Source: Lachnospiraceae bacterium (GTDB lineage: Bacteria; Bacillota; Clostridia; Lachnospirales; Lachnospiraceae). From it: a DNA stretch of 64,000 nt. Shown here one piece after another: positions 16,657 to 25,288 of this stretch (position 1 is the stretch's first letter; each line of letters opens with the position of its first letter). The notes under the pieces are model-generated. The model did not search any database and was not told the origin of the DNA. It saw only the letters and a list, made by a program, of their open reading frames with translations. The stretch lies in contig JAFZPG010000099.1 in the NCBI GenBank assembly GCA_017550425.1, forward strand, positions 1 to 64,000, given 5' to 3'. A program made the position numbers and the translations under genes.

Positions 16657-17163
16657 ATGGAAGTTACGGAAAATACACGGATCATGATCGTGTCCGACAC
16701 GCACCGGGCGCATGGAAATCTGAAGCGCGCACTGGATGCGGAGGGCCACATTGACCTGCTGATCCATCTGGGCGACTCCGAGGGTAAGGCGGGCGAGATC
16801 CTGGACATGATCGACTGTCCGCTGGAGATCGTCGCGGGAAACTGTGACTCGGCGTTTTCGGATCTGTCCCGTGAGAAGGAGATCCGCATCGGGCGGTACA
16901 ATGTCCTGCTGACCCACGGACATATCTACCGCGTCTCGCTAAGCCTGGAGTACATCCTGCAGGACGCGCGCGGCATGGGCATGGACATTGTGATGTTCGG
17001 GCACACGCACCGGCCGGTGGTGGAGAATAAAAACGGCGTGATCGCCGTGAACCCGGGAAGCATCTCGTATCCGCGCCAGCAGGACCGTCGCCCGTCCTAC
17101 ATCATGATGGAGTTCGACCGTCTCGGCGACCCGTTTTTCACGATCAAATATATCGACGTATGA
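16657..17163 (+). CDS. YfcE-family metallophosphoesterase
   Basis: A 168-residue calcineurin-like phosphodiesterase. Metal ligands are in SDTHR, HLGDSEG, VAGNCD, LLTHGH and FGHTHRP; the C-terminus has NPGSISYPR. Enzymes of this group hydrolyse small phosphodiesters; the natural substrate is unknown. Adjacent placement after rdgB is a recurrent Firmicute arrangement. ATG 16684 is a possible shorter start. Confidence 0.88.
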   Translation: MEVTENTRIMIVSDTHRAHGNLKRALDAEGHIDLLIHLGDSEGKAGEILDMIDCPLEIVAGNCDSAFSDLSREKEIRIGRYNVLLTHGHIYRVSLSLEYILQDARGMGMDIVMFGHTHRPVVENKNGVIAVNPGSISYPRQQDRRPSYIMMEFDRLGDPFFTIKYIDV

Positions 17164-17177
17164 AATGATAGAAGAAA

Positions 17178-18365
17178 ATGATCAATCAGACCTATAAGGC
17201 GATGCTGCAGAATAAGTCGGTCATTCGCCAGATGAGTGAGTATGCAACGAAGCGGAAGCAGGAGATCGGAGCGGAAAATGTCTTCGATTTCAGCCTGGGC
17301 AATCCCAGCGTTCCCTGCCCCGAAGACTATACAAAGAAGACCATCGAGCTCCTGGAGACGCAGGATCCGATGACCCTGCACGGCTACAGCCCGTCGCTGA
17401 CATTGCCCCAGGTGCGCGCTGCGGTAGCGAAGAGCCTGAACGAGCGTTTCGGCATGGACTACAAAATGGAGCACATCTTTATGACCAGCGGCGCGGCCGG
17501 CGCCATCGCGCATGCGGTCCGCGCGGTCACGAAGCCCGGCGACGAGGTGCTGACATTCGCCCCGTTCTTCCCTGAGTACCACCCGTACGTCGACCAGACG
17601 GGCGCCATCCTGAAGGTCGTGCCGGCGAACACGGCGGACTTCCAGATCAATGTGGATGCCTTCGTTTCGATGTTGAACCCGAAGGTGGCGGCAGTCCTCA
17701 TCAACACGCCGAACAATCCTTCCGGCATCGTGTATTCGGAGGAGACCATCTGCAGACTCGCCGACATCCTGCGCGCAAAGCAGGAGGAGTACGGCCATGA
17801 GATCTTCCTGATCAGTGACGAGCCGTATCGCGAGATCCAGTTCGACGGCCGCAAGCCCCTGTATGTAAGCAAATACTATGACAATACGATCAGCTGCTAT
17901 TCGTTTTCGAAGAGCCTGAGCCTGCCGGGCGAGCGTATCGGTTACGTGGCGGTGAACCCGCGCGCGGTCGATGCGGAGTATATCGTGCCCATGTGCGGCC
18001 AGATCAGCCGCGGCATCGGACATAACTGCCCGTCGTCCCTCATTCAGCTGGGCGTGGCGGAGGTCCTGGATCAGACGAGCGATCTCTCGGTCTACGAGAA
18101 GAACATGAACCTCCTGTACGACAAACTCGTGGAGCTCGGCTTCACCGTAGTGCGCCCCGGCGGCACCTTCTACATCTTCCCGAAGGCCCTCGAGGACGAT
18201 GCGGTCGCCTTCTGCCAGAAGGCGCTTAAGCTCGACCTCGTGATCGTGCCCGGCGACAGCTTCGGCTGCCCCGGTTACTTCCGCATCACCTACTGCGTCG
18301 ACACCGACATGGTCATCCGCAGCCTGCCCAAATTCGAGCAGCTGGCGGCCCTGTACAAAGCCTGA
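17178..18365 (+). CDS. PLP-dependent class I/II aminotransferase
   Basis: A 395-residue aspartate-aminotransferase-fold enzyme. The motifs FSLGNPS, TSGAAGAI, NTPNNPSG and ISDEPYREI are visible, and the Schiff-base lysine is K245 in SFSKSLSLPGERIGY. Proteins of this subgroup in Clostridia are annotated as generic pyridoxal-phosphate aminotransferases; the amino donor is not predictable here. It is separated by 14 bp from the phosphoesterase gene and is probably last in the operon starting at 12707. Confidence 0.9.
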   Translation: MINQTYKAMLQNKSVIRQMSEYATKRKQEIGAENVFDFSLGNPSVPCPEDYTKKTIELLETQDPMTLHGYSPSLTLPQVRAAVAKSLNERFGMDYKMEHIFMTSGAAGAIAHAVRAVTKPGDEVLTFAPFFPEYHPYVDQTGAILKVVPANTADFQINVDAFVSMLNPKVAAVLINTPNNPSGIVYSEETICRLADILRAKQEEYGHEIFLISDEPYREIQFDGRKPLYVSKYYDNTISCYSFSKSLSLPGERIGYVAVNPRAVDAEYIVPMCGQISRGIGHNCPSSLIQLGVAEVLDQTSDLSVYEKNMNLLYDKLVELGFTVVRPGGTFYIFPKALEDDAVAFCQKALKLDLVIVPGDSFGCPGYFRITYCVDTDMVIRSLPKFEQLAALYKA

Positions 18366-18372
18366 TCAAGAC

Positions 18373-18393
18373 GGAGACGGTTCCTACGTCTCC
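18373..18393 (+). repeat. REP-like short palindrome, left edge of tract
   Basis: GGAGACG (18373-18379) pairs with CGTCTCC (18387-18393) around GTTCCTA. It keeps the GACGGTTCC part of the REP core with new arms. Confidence 0.65.
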
Positions 18394-18739
18394 CGTAAAA
18401 ATATGTCTCTGCTTTAAAACGCTTGGGAGTTTTTTCCGTAGCGTCTCCTGCGAAATGCAATCGACGCCGGTCAGGTCACTTCGCTGTGATGATCAGGAGC
18501 TCACTCGATGCCGGCTTTTCGGGGTCCCGCGTCGAACAGAGTGAGTTTTCTTGATGAAAACTCATCTGTCTAGCGCGAAAATCGGACTTGTGGACCGATT
18601 TTCGCCCCGAATCCGGCATCTCGTTTGCTGTGATCATCATCAGCTCGATCCAATGCCCGGCTTACGATCGCATTTCCGTCAGTCACGCTACGGAAGCCGG
18701 AACGATTCCGGGCGTTTTAAAGCAAGCTCCGATTATGAG

Positions 18740-18765
18740 GGAGACGAAGGAACCGTCACCGTCTC
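18740..18765 (-). repeat. REP-like short palindrome, inverted copy
   Basis: GAGACG (18741-18746) pairs with CGTCTC (18760-18765) around AAGGAACCGTCAC, the inverse of the 18373-18393 copy. The two copies bracket a 0.39-kb palindromic unit. Confidence 0.65.
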
Positions 18766-19210
18766 ACCGACATTTTGAAATGCCCGGCTCGGATGCTTTC
18801 GGGCGCCTCAAGGTTGCGGCGCATCGGGGCATAACGGAGCCTGCAGATGCAAGGCGGGTATTGATCGAGCTGTAGAGCATCTTCGCGAGAGAGGATCCGA
18901 ATCAGGGGCGAAAATCGATTCTTCCAGATCGATTTTCGCGCACGCTGAGGGCGTTTTCGCGTCAGGCGGGAGCCTGGCGCTGTCAGGAAAACGGCCGAAG
19001 TCGTAGCGGGACCCCTGAAATCCGGATCCGGTTCGAGCGATTAGATGGTCACAGCGCAGTGAACTTCCCGCCGGCATCTGCAGGCTCCGGAAGGAAGCCC
19101 GATGCGGGGGACTAAAGGAACCGCCACGGAATTAAACTCCCCCGGGGGCGTTTCAAAGCAAATAGAATAAAGTGCAGAGGGGCATTTCGATTGCCCTTTT
19201 TGAGTGTGTT

Positions 19211-20626
19211 ATGAATCAGAGTAAGTTTAAGAGTAAGTTTATTGGCGACCGGCAGTTTTACCGGGGCGTGCTTACGATCGCGCTGCCGATCATGATCCAG
19301 AATGGCGTTTCGAATTTCGTGAGCCTTCTGGATAATCTTATGATCGGGCAGCTGAACGAAAATGCATTGTCCGGTGTCTCGATCGCCAATCAGTTGATAT
19401 TTGTGTTTTATCTGGTCATCTTCGGGGCCAGTGCCGGCGCTGGCATTTTCACCGCGCAGTATTACGGAAAGGGCGACCATGAAGGAGTGCGTGATACGTT
19501 CCGCTTCAAATTGGTCATGAATTTCTTCCTTACCTCCGTTTGCATCGTGATCTTCATGCTGTTTTCCGAGAGCCTGATCAGCCTGTTTCTGAAGGGCGAG
19601 GGGAAGCCGGAAAATGCCGCCGCCATCCTGGAGTACGGCATGGAGTATATGAGCATCATGCTCTTCGGTCTGGTCCCGGTGGGCGTTACGCAAGCCTACG
19701 CGGGCACGCTCCGCGACACCGGCTGTACGAAAGTCCCCATGGTGGCATCGATCATCGCGATCTTTGTGAACCTGGTGGGCAATGCCCTCCTGATCTATGG
19801 TCTGCTGGGCTTCCCGGCATTGGGCGCCGCAGGCGCCGCGATCGCGACCGTCATTTCCCGATTCGTCGAGATGGGTGTTCTCGTGATCTATACGCAGAAG
19901 AAAAAGGACAGGCATCCCTTTATTCAGGGGGCGTTTCGCCATTTTTCACTGTCGTGGAGTCAGATCCGCCGTTTTCTGTTAAAATCATTGCCCTTGATGG
20001 CGAACGAGACATTATGGTCGCTGAGCGTTACCACGCTGAACCAATGCTATTCCTACCGGAGTCTCGATTCCGTCGCGGCGATGAATATCGCCAATACGGT
20101 GTGGGGCCTGTTTGCGGTTGCATTTCTGGCCATGGGTGAGGCGGTCGGCATCATCACCGGCCAGATCCTCGGAAAGGGCGAAATCGAGCGCGCGAAGGAT
20201 ACTTCACGGAAAATGCGGGCCTTTACGGTCTTTTTGGGAGCGTCTTTCGGCCTGCTTTTGCTGTGCACCGCGCCGTTCTATCCGCTGTTGTATAATGCTT
20301 CCGACGAGATACGAAAGATGGCGACCGGCATTATCATCGTTTTCGGCCTGGCCATGCCCATCGGAGCCTATACGCATTCCTCCTACTTTACCATTCGGTC
20401 CGGGGGCAATACTTTGATCACGTTTGTGTTTGACAGTTGCTTTGCCTGGGCTGTCGCAGTCCCCACGGCGTACTATCTGAGCCGCCATACCGGCATGGGC
20501 GTGATCGGAATGGTCTGTGTCGTCCAAGGCCTGGAGGCATTGAAAGGAGTCATCGGTGCCTGCCTGGTCCTGAGCGGCATATGGGCGCGGAATATCGTAA
20601 ATGAAAAAAAGACGTCGCAGGCTTAG
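19211..20626 (+). CDS. MATE-family multidrug/metabolite efflux transporter
   Basis: A 471-residue, 12-transmembrane-segment protein with the two MatE repeats. It shows the paired motif GVSNFVSLLDNLMIGQLNENALSGVSIANQ pattern near the N-terminus and the equivalent MNIANTVWGLFAVAFLAMGEAVGIITGQ in the second half. Such carriers exchange Na+ or H+ for organic cations or metabolites; the substrate is unknown. A GTG at 19172 extends the frame by 13 residues, but ATG 19211 fits the family N-terminus better, although the ribosome site is weak. It is convergent with the GH9 gene. Confidence 0.88.
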   Translation: MNQSKFKSKFIGDRQFYRGVLTIALPIMIQNGVSNFVSLLDNLMIGQLNENALSGVSIANQLIFVFYLVIFGASAGAGIFTAQYYGKGDHEGVRDTFRFKLVMNFFLTSVCIVIFMLFSESLISLFLKGEGKPENAAAILEYGMEYMSIMLFGLVPVGVTQAYAGTLRDTGCTKVPMVASIIAIFVNLVGNALLIYGLLGFPALGAAGAAIATVISRFVEMGVLVIYTQKKKDRHPFIQGAFRHFSLSWSQIRRFLLKSLPLMANETLWSLSVTTLNQCYSYRSLDSVAAMNIANTVWGLFAVAFLAMGEAVGIITGQILGKGEIERAKDTSRKMRAFTVFLGASFGLLLLCTAPFYPLLYNASDEIRKMATGIIIVFGLAMPIGAYTHSSYFTIRSGGNTLITFVFDSCFAWAVAVPTAYYLSRHTGMGVIGMVCVVQGLEALKGVIGACLVLSGIWARNIVNEKKTSQA

Positions 20627-20703
20627 ACGGACGCGGGCTGAAGAAGCCCTCAACCGAGTGAAAAGGCTGATTGGGACGAAAAAAGACGCAACAGTATATA
20701 TAG

Positions 20704-20735
20704 ACTACGAGCCCGGCACATGCCGGGCTCGTAGT
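20704..20735. terminator. Hairpin between convergent genes, possible terminator
   Basis: A perfect 14-bp stem, ACTACGAGCCCGGC (20704-20717) with 20722-20735, loop ACAT. It lies between the 3' ends of the MATE and GH9 genes. It lacks a T tract directly after the stem on either strand, so termination is uncertain. Confidence 0.5.
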
Positions 20736-20754
20736 ATGAGAAATTGGATTTTTA

Positions 20755-20785
20755 TGTGCCAAATAGAACCGTCCCCGGTGGCACA
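20755..20785 (-). repeat. REP-like palindrome
   Basis: TGTGCCA (20755-20761) pairs with TGGCACA (20779-20785) around AATAGAACCGTCCCCGG. Same core and arms as the copy downstream of the RAYT gene. It abuts the GH9 stop codon. Confidence 0.82.
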
Positions 20786-20786
20786 G

Positions 20787-22490
20787 TTACATCAGATACG
20801 CCGCTACAAAGAGTGCGGTGGAGTTCCAGTAGATGGCGATCTCGTTGAGCGAGAAGCAGTCGTGGTCGTCGATGTAGCAATCCATTGGAGCGACCTTACC
20901 CAGTTCAGGCAGGAGTTTCTTCGCGGTCGGATCGTGGAACAGGCAGTTCGCGCCGCCGGCGACGAAACCGGGGATCATCTCCTCGATGCCGTCCGCCACG
21001 GTGGGGCGGTTGTGCGGATCCTTCAGGCAGTTGGAGCCGTGGCCGGATACGTAGGAAAACTGCAACGTGTTGCGGCCCAAAAGGTAGTCCAGGCAGTCGA
21101 ATGCGCAGGTGCGGTAGGATTCATTGCCCGTCAGAAGGTGGGCGGCGATGCAGAACATCGCGCGGTTCATCAGGCCCAGGCTGCTGCCCCAGGTGTAGTC
21201 CTCGCGCTTCAACGGAATGTTGAAGGAGGACTCATTGCGGAGCTTCAGGACAGAGTCTGCCGTGAAGAGCAGGAAACGTTTTGCCATCTCGACCATCTTC
21301 TCGCCGAATACCGCGTCCGCGTCGGGGCAGAAACATACGGCGAGCAGTGCCAGACCGCCGACCTGATGCCAGCCGAAGGAGTCCTTCTTCACGGTGAAGT
21401 CACACACATAGCCGTAAAAACGGGCGTAGACCTGCTCTTTGACCCGGCTGATGTCTGCGGGAAGCAGGGCGTCGAAAGCCCCGGTCGCGAGGGTGCGCAG
21501 GAATTCTGTGGATGCCCAGAGACGGGAGTCACGGTCGGTCGGGTGACCGTATTCGCCGGTGCGGCAGTCCTTCGGGTTGCGGAACGGAATGAACTCCGGA
21601 TGCTCGAGAAGGTAGCGCAGGCTGGTCATGCCGGCCTCGAAGAGTTTCTTTGAATAGTCTTCGTCGAATGCGCGGAAAATGCGTGCCGCCTGCATGGTCA
21701 CCGCGACGAACATCGCGGCCGAAATGGTCGAAGGCGGATAGAGATACAACGGCTCGCGGTCATCCTGCGGCATGAGGAAGGGCGCATGGTTTGCGGTGGT
21801 CACTTTGTGATAAACGCGGCCGTCCGGAAGTTGCATGCGCAGCAGCCAGTCCAACTCATAGCGCGCTTCATTCAGGACGTCCGGAGTACCATTGCCCGAT
21901 TCCGGAATGTTGACGGTGAAGTCGAATTTCTCCGGAAAGATCTCGTACGCATAGAGAAAATGCGAGACGGTGAGGGCGCCGGGGGTGACGTAACGGCCGT
22001 AGTCGCCGGCATCGTGCCAGCCGCCGTGAACATCGACGTAAGCGGCAGTCGCCGGATCCTCGCCGTAAGGCAGGGCGAGCGCGGTATGGCAGGCCGGATG
22101 CGTGAAAACACCGGCATGTTTCTCCGTCAGGTCGCAGCCGCAGCGCTGGAAATAAAACATTTTCAAAAGATCACGCGTGAGCGCGTCATAGGAGTGCTCC
22201 GCGATGGTAAAAACGGGCGACAGATCGGTGCCGACCGACAGCCGGTAAGTACCGGGAACGGTGAGTTCCGAAAAATCGGCTTTAGAGGAAGCGATACCGG
22301 TAATGGGGTCGAGCGGGGAGGCTTCGAGCACACCCGTATAGCAGACCGATCCGGTCTCGGCATTCAAAACAGAGAAGGGGGACGCTTCGGAATGGGTAGT
22401 AACGATCGTCTTCGGACCTTGGGGGAGGAAACCGAGGAGATTAAAGAAAAAGCGGGCAGCTTCCGGCTGCTGTTTGTGGGTAACTTGCAT
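20787..22490 (-). CDS. Glycoside hydrolase family 9 enzyme, apparently cytosolic
   Basis: A 567-residue GH9 protein, the inverting family that cleaves beta-1,4-glucans and cellodextrins. An N-terminal Ig-like domain (about 15-100) precedes the (alpha/alpha)6 barrel. The nucleophilic-water site is HGGWHDAGDYGRYV. The GH9 His signature is SYVSGHGSNCLKDPHNR, and the acid region is DCFSLNEIAIYWNSTALFVA. No signal peptide is visible, so a cytosolic oligosaccharide hydrolase is likelier than a secreted cellulase. An in-frame GTG extends to 22520, but AGGAGA about 8 nt before the ATG at 22490 sets the start. Confidence 0.92.
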   Translation of the reverse strand: MQVTHKQQPEAARFFFNLLGFLPQGPKTIVTTHSEASPFSVLNAETGSVCYTGVLEASPLDPITGIASSKADFSELTVPGTYRLSVGTDLSPVFTIAEHSYDALTRDLLKMFYFQRCGCDLTEKHAGVFTHPACHTALALPYGEDPATAAYVDVHGGWHDAGDYGRYVTPGALTVSHFLYAYEIFPEKFDFTVNIPESGNGTPDVLNEARYELDWLLRMQLPDGRVYHKVTTANHAPFLMPQDDREPLYLYPPSTISAAMFVAVTMQAARIFRAFDEDYSKKLFEAGMTSLRYLLEHPEFIPFRNPKDCRTGEYGHPTDRDSRLWASTEFLRTLATGAFDALLPADISRVKEQVYARFYGYVCDFTVKKDSFGWHQVGGLALLAVCFCPDADAVFGEKMVEMAKRFLLFTADSVLKLRNESSFNIPLKREDYTWGSSLGLMNRAMFCIAAHLLTGNESYRTCAFDCLDYLLGRNTLQFSYVSGHGSNCLKDPHNRPTVADGIEEMIPGFVAGGANCLFHDPTAKKLLPELGKVAPMDCYIDDHDCFSLNEIAIYWNSTALFVAAYLM

Positions 22491-22646
22491 AGCGATCTTC
22501 TCCTGATGTGTGGTTTGCACGGATAGTCCGTGCTTTACTACAGTTCAAAAATATCATAGCATACCCGATACCGGATTCAATGGTATAATACATAAAAAAC
22601 ATGTCGGAAATTCTTTTCATTTCTCAGGCATTTTCCACTCGTATAC

Positions 22647-22676
22647 TTGACAAAATCTTCATAAAGTGACTATAAT
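22647..22676 (+). promoter_or_regulatory. Consensus promoter of zinc-ribbon gene pair
   Basis: TTGACA (22647-22652), 18-bp spacer, TATAAT (22671-22676). It drives the gene at 22812 through a leader of about 130 nt. Confidence 0.88.
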
Positions 22677-22687
22677 AAAACTGTATG

Positions 22688-22739
22688 CGTATATCCTTTC
22701 GCGGACAGGCGTTTTACCCGCCGCCGAACGTGATATACG
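22688..22739 (+). promoter_or_regulatory. Structured 5' leader hairpin
   Basis: CGTATATC (22688-22695) pairs with GATATACG (22732-22739), enclosing a GC-rich inner helix (GGCG with CGCC). It does not match a riboswitch class I can recognise. It may stabilise the mRNA or serve as a regulatory leader. Confidence 0.45.
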
Positions 22740-22811
22740 GGGAAATGATTTTGCTTTCACGGAAAGCAAATACAGCAAGAAGTGTAAATACGTAAAAGGA
22801 GAAGGAAGACT

Positions 22812-24005
22812 ATGACATGTAAGTTTTGCGGGAGTCCGCTCCCGGACGGAGCTATGATCTGTGACCTATGCGGAAACAATCAAAAAGCCTCTAAACCTGT
22901 TGGTGCCTTTTCGTTTGAGGGTTCGAAGCCTGCAACTGAGAAAAAAGGCAAACCTGCGGATCGTTGGAATACCGGCCCGAGCGCTTCCATGGAGGGGGCA
23001 GACACGAACGATATCGTACCCGTGAAAGTAAAAAAGAAAAAAGTTCACGGATCATTTCCGATCAAAAAGATCCTTGTGGTGCTTTTGGTGCTGGCATTGA
23101 TCGGCGGCGCCGGCTTCAGCGCATGGTATTTCATTTTGAATCGCGGCGTGGATGAGAACGAAGAGATCGTTGAGAGTTTTAAGAAGGTCATCCGTGCCAA
23201 AAATGCGGAGTTCTCGGTAACCACCAAATCCGGAACCAATATTCAAAGCATGACAGGCGGATTTTACTTTGATAAATCCGAAAAGAGACTTGTGAGCTGG
23301 ACGAACGAAAGCGGTGATGAAACAAAACTGGTCATGACCTGTCTCACAGAGAAAGAACAATACACGGTCACCATATCTTCCGAGCGTTATTATAATCTCT
23401 ATCTGAGTAATCCGAGTGACTATCCGAATGAAAAGATCATCATGGTCGGAAATCAGTGCTATGACATAAAAACAACTTCCGGCACGGAAAACAATTACAA
23501 GCAGATGGAAGATATCTTCAACGATAAATGGTTTGATTCGATGGAGAAGGAACAGGCGGATTCCGAACTTCTGGCCAATATGTCATCGGAGGAAAGAAAA
23601 CTCTATGACGCCGGAAAGAAACTTCAGGATGAATTCACTGATCCCGACTTCCTTAAGGATGTCCTGAGGGCAAAACGAACCAAGATCAGCAGCGGCATCG
23701 TTTACGAGTTTGATGTAGATCTGGCTGCTTTCTTCAAACTCCTGTATTCTTCCATGGCCGGGGTCATTCCGGAGGAATACAATGTTGACAGCCTTGTCGC
23801 CACTGTGAACCAAAGTGCGGAGCAGTTGGGTATCAAGTGCACCGGACGTTTGACGATCCGTGACGGGTATATGTCGATCCTTACGGGCGAGATGACGATG
23901 CAATCGATGAAGGCTGCGGAGATCGATTTGCGTATTGATAATCCGGGACGCACGGAGTATCCCAATATAGTTAAGCAGATGCTGAATGCACTCTCAGCAA
24001 AATGA
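22812..24005 (+). CDS. Zinc-ribbon single-pass membrane protein (copy 1)
   Basis: A 397-residue protein with an N-terminal zinc ribbon (C3, C6, C17, C20), a basic linker, one transmembrane helix (about 86-108) and an exported domain of about 290 residues. The ribbon is predicted to be cytoplasmic and the large domain outside. The exported part recalls lipoprotein-like ligand-binding folds, but I recognise no function. AAAAGGAGAAGG precedes ATG 22812. It is followed 24 bp later by a second gene of the same design. Confidence 0.8.
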   Translation: MTCKFCGSPLPDGAMICDLCGNNQKASKPVGAFSFEGSKPATEKKGKPADRWNTGPSASMEGADTNDIVPVKVKKKKVHGSFPIKKILVVLLVLALIGGAGFSAWYFILNRGVDENEEIVESFKKVIRAKNAEFSVTTKSGTNIQSMTGGFYFDKSEKRLVSWTNESGDETKLVMTCLTEKEQYTVTISSERYYNLYLSNPSDYPNEKIIMVGNQCYDIKTTSGTENNYKQMEDIFNDKWFDSMEKEQADSELLANMSSEERKLYDAGKKLQDEFTDPDFLKDVLRAKRTKISSGIVYEFDVDLAAFFKLLYSSMAGVIPEEYNVDSLVATVNQSAEQLGIKCTGRLTIRDGYMSILTGEMTMQSMKAAEIDLRIDNPGRTEYPNIVKQMLNALSAK

Positions 24006-24029
24006 TAACGGATAAACAGGAGGAAAGGT

Positions 24030-25163
24030 ATGATATGTAAATTTTGCGGCGCCGAGATACCTGCAGGCGCATATAAGTGTGATATGTGCGGTCAGAACAT
24101 CCATTCGAAGAAGACACCCTCTGAGGGTGGTATGTTCGGAGATGTTTTGATGACGGCCCAGACGGAGTATAAATCTGTTCCGATGAAGGAACCGTCCAAA
24201 CTGCCGAAGATCATCGCTATCTCGGTAGCAGCTTTGGTCGTTATTGCGGGCATTGTCATTGCCCTGATGATCTTCCTGAAACCGAAGAAGGAGATCGATC
24301 AGTTCATTGACAGTTTCTTCAATACAGGTGCGCTGGATTCCATGGAGATCAGTCTCAACACGACGAAAGACGGCTTTGAAGTCAAATCGACGGGTTATTA
24401 TGTTTTTGATTCCAAGGCGAAGGAGATCCGTTTGTTCCTGATCGATGAGAAAAAAGAAGACATCAAAATGTATATCTTCACACCGGCCGCTTCTTATTTG
24501 GTGAAGCAGGTTTCCCAAGAGGTCTATTCGCAGAAGAACGGCGGAACGCGCTATGAGGGCGATGAATTTGCTACCTATTATGGTGACGCATATTTCTATC
24601 TTCTTGAGAGAAATCTTGAGACAGGCCCAAGCATCTACGAAGCGATCATGGCTATGCGTAAGGACGACCACGATGCCTTCTATACGGCGCTGACCAAACT
24701 GACCGGTCAGTACAAAGATACGAATACCGCGGATCAGAACCGTCAGGCGGTCGACACGGTTAAAAAGGCATTTGAGACGATCAAGACCGATCTGAAAGAC
24801 GAAGATAAACAGAAGAGCGTTTTCGGTTTCACCATGACGAAGGCAAACAGTACTCTCAATTGCAAGTTTGAGCCTGAATTCGCCTCGATCTTTACATACG
24901 GTCTTACGATAGCCGGCGGTGCGCTGGATGAGCAAACGGCACAGATGCTCCTGATGTTCCAGCAGTTGGCTGCGCTGTCTCCGAATAAACCTTCGATCTC
25001 GTTGGATCTTTCGGTTTCCGGCGGGAAGATTCGAAATGGTAATTTCTCCATGACGGCCCAGGGAGAGGCATCCGTTACATCGTTCTCCATTTTGAACATG
25101 AACAAGACGGATATTCCCGCGCGTGCGGATGAATTCTACAAAGCATATACGAAGAGCAAATAA
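24030..25163 (+). CDS. Zinc-ribbon single-pass membrane protein (copy 2)
   Basis: A 377-residue paralogue of the preceding gene. It has the zinc ribbon C3, C6, C17, C20, one transmembrane helix (about 60-83) and an exported domain with conserved ISLNTTKDGFEVKSTGYYVFDS-type strands comparable to the neighbour. AGGAGGAAAGG precedes ATG 24030. The two are probably co-expressed and may form a complex; this is inference from adjacency only. Confidence 0.8.
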   Translation: MICKFCGAEIPAGAYKCDMCGQNIHSKKTPSEGGMFGDVLMTAQTEYKSVPMKEPSKLPKIIAISVAALVVIAGIVIALMIFLKPKKEIDQFIDSFFNTGALDSMEISLNTTKDGFEVKSTGYYVFDSKAKEIRLFLIDEKKEDIKMYIFTPAASYLVKQVSQEVYSQKNGGTRYEGDEFATYYGDAYFYLLERNLETGPSIYEAIMAMRKDDHDAFYTALTKLTGQYKDTNTADQNRQAVDTVKKAFETIKTDLKDEDKQKSVFGFTMTKANSTLNCKFEPEFASIFTYGLTIAGGALDEQTAQMLLMFQQLAALSPNKPSISLDLSVSGGKIRNGNFSMTAQGEASVTSFSILNMNKTDIPARADEFYKAYTKSK

Positions 25164-25288
25164 GCGATCGTTATAATTTAATATGTTTTTTTGCGGCGTG
25201 GCCGTCGACCGAACGCTTAGGCATCCGATCCCGGCCGCGTCAATTTGCCGAAAAGGCAAAAGACAGAAGATATGAGGGCAAATGAATT

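Larger units (their letters stand above)
18366..19160. other. Gene-free, highly palindromic tract
   Basis: About 0.8 kb with no convincing coding frame but dense inverted repeats. Unit 1 (about 18373-18765) is bounded by REP-like ends and has nested arms: 18411-18422 with 18712-18723; 18434-18444 with 18685-18695. Tip hairpins lie at 18542-18564 and 18575-18605. Unit 2 (about 18779-19130) has arms 18835-18850 with 19074-19089 and 18893-18908 with 19012-19029, and a tip hairpin at 18908-18939 related to that of unit 1. A third copy of the GGGCGTTTnAAAGCAA end lies at 19146-19161. It could be a nested palindromic mobile-repeat island or a structured RNA. Confidence 0.7.

Noticed and set aside
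18551..18875. Two short plus-strand frames inside the palindromic tract
   Set aside because: They overlap each other and the hairpins, lack ribosome sites, and show no domain; the tract is better read as non-coding.
20601..21653. A 350-codon plus-strand frame opposite the GH9 gene
   Set aside because: GH9 motifs on the minus strand are decisive; the plus-strand translation is low-complexity and has no ribosome site.
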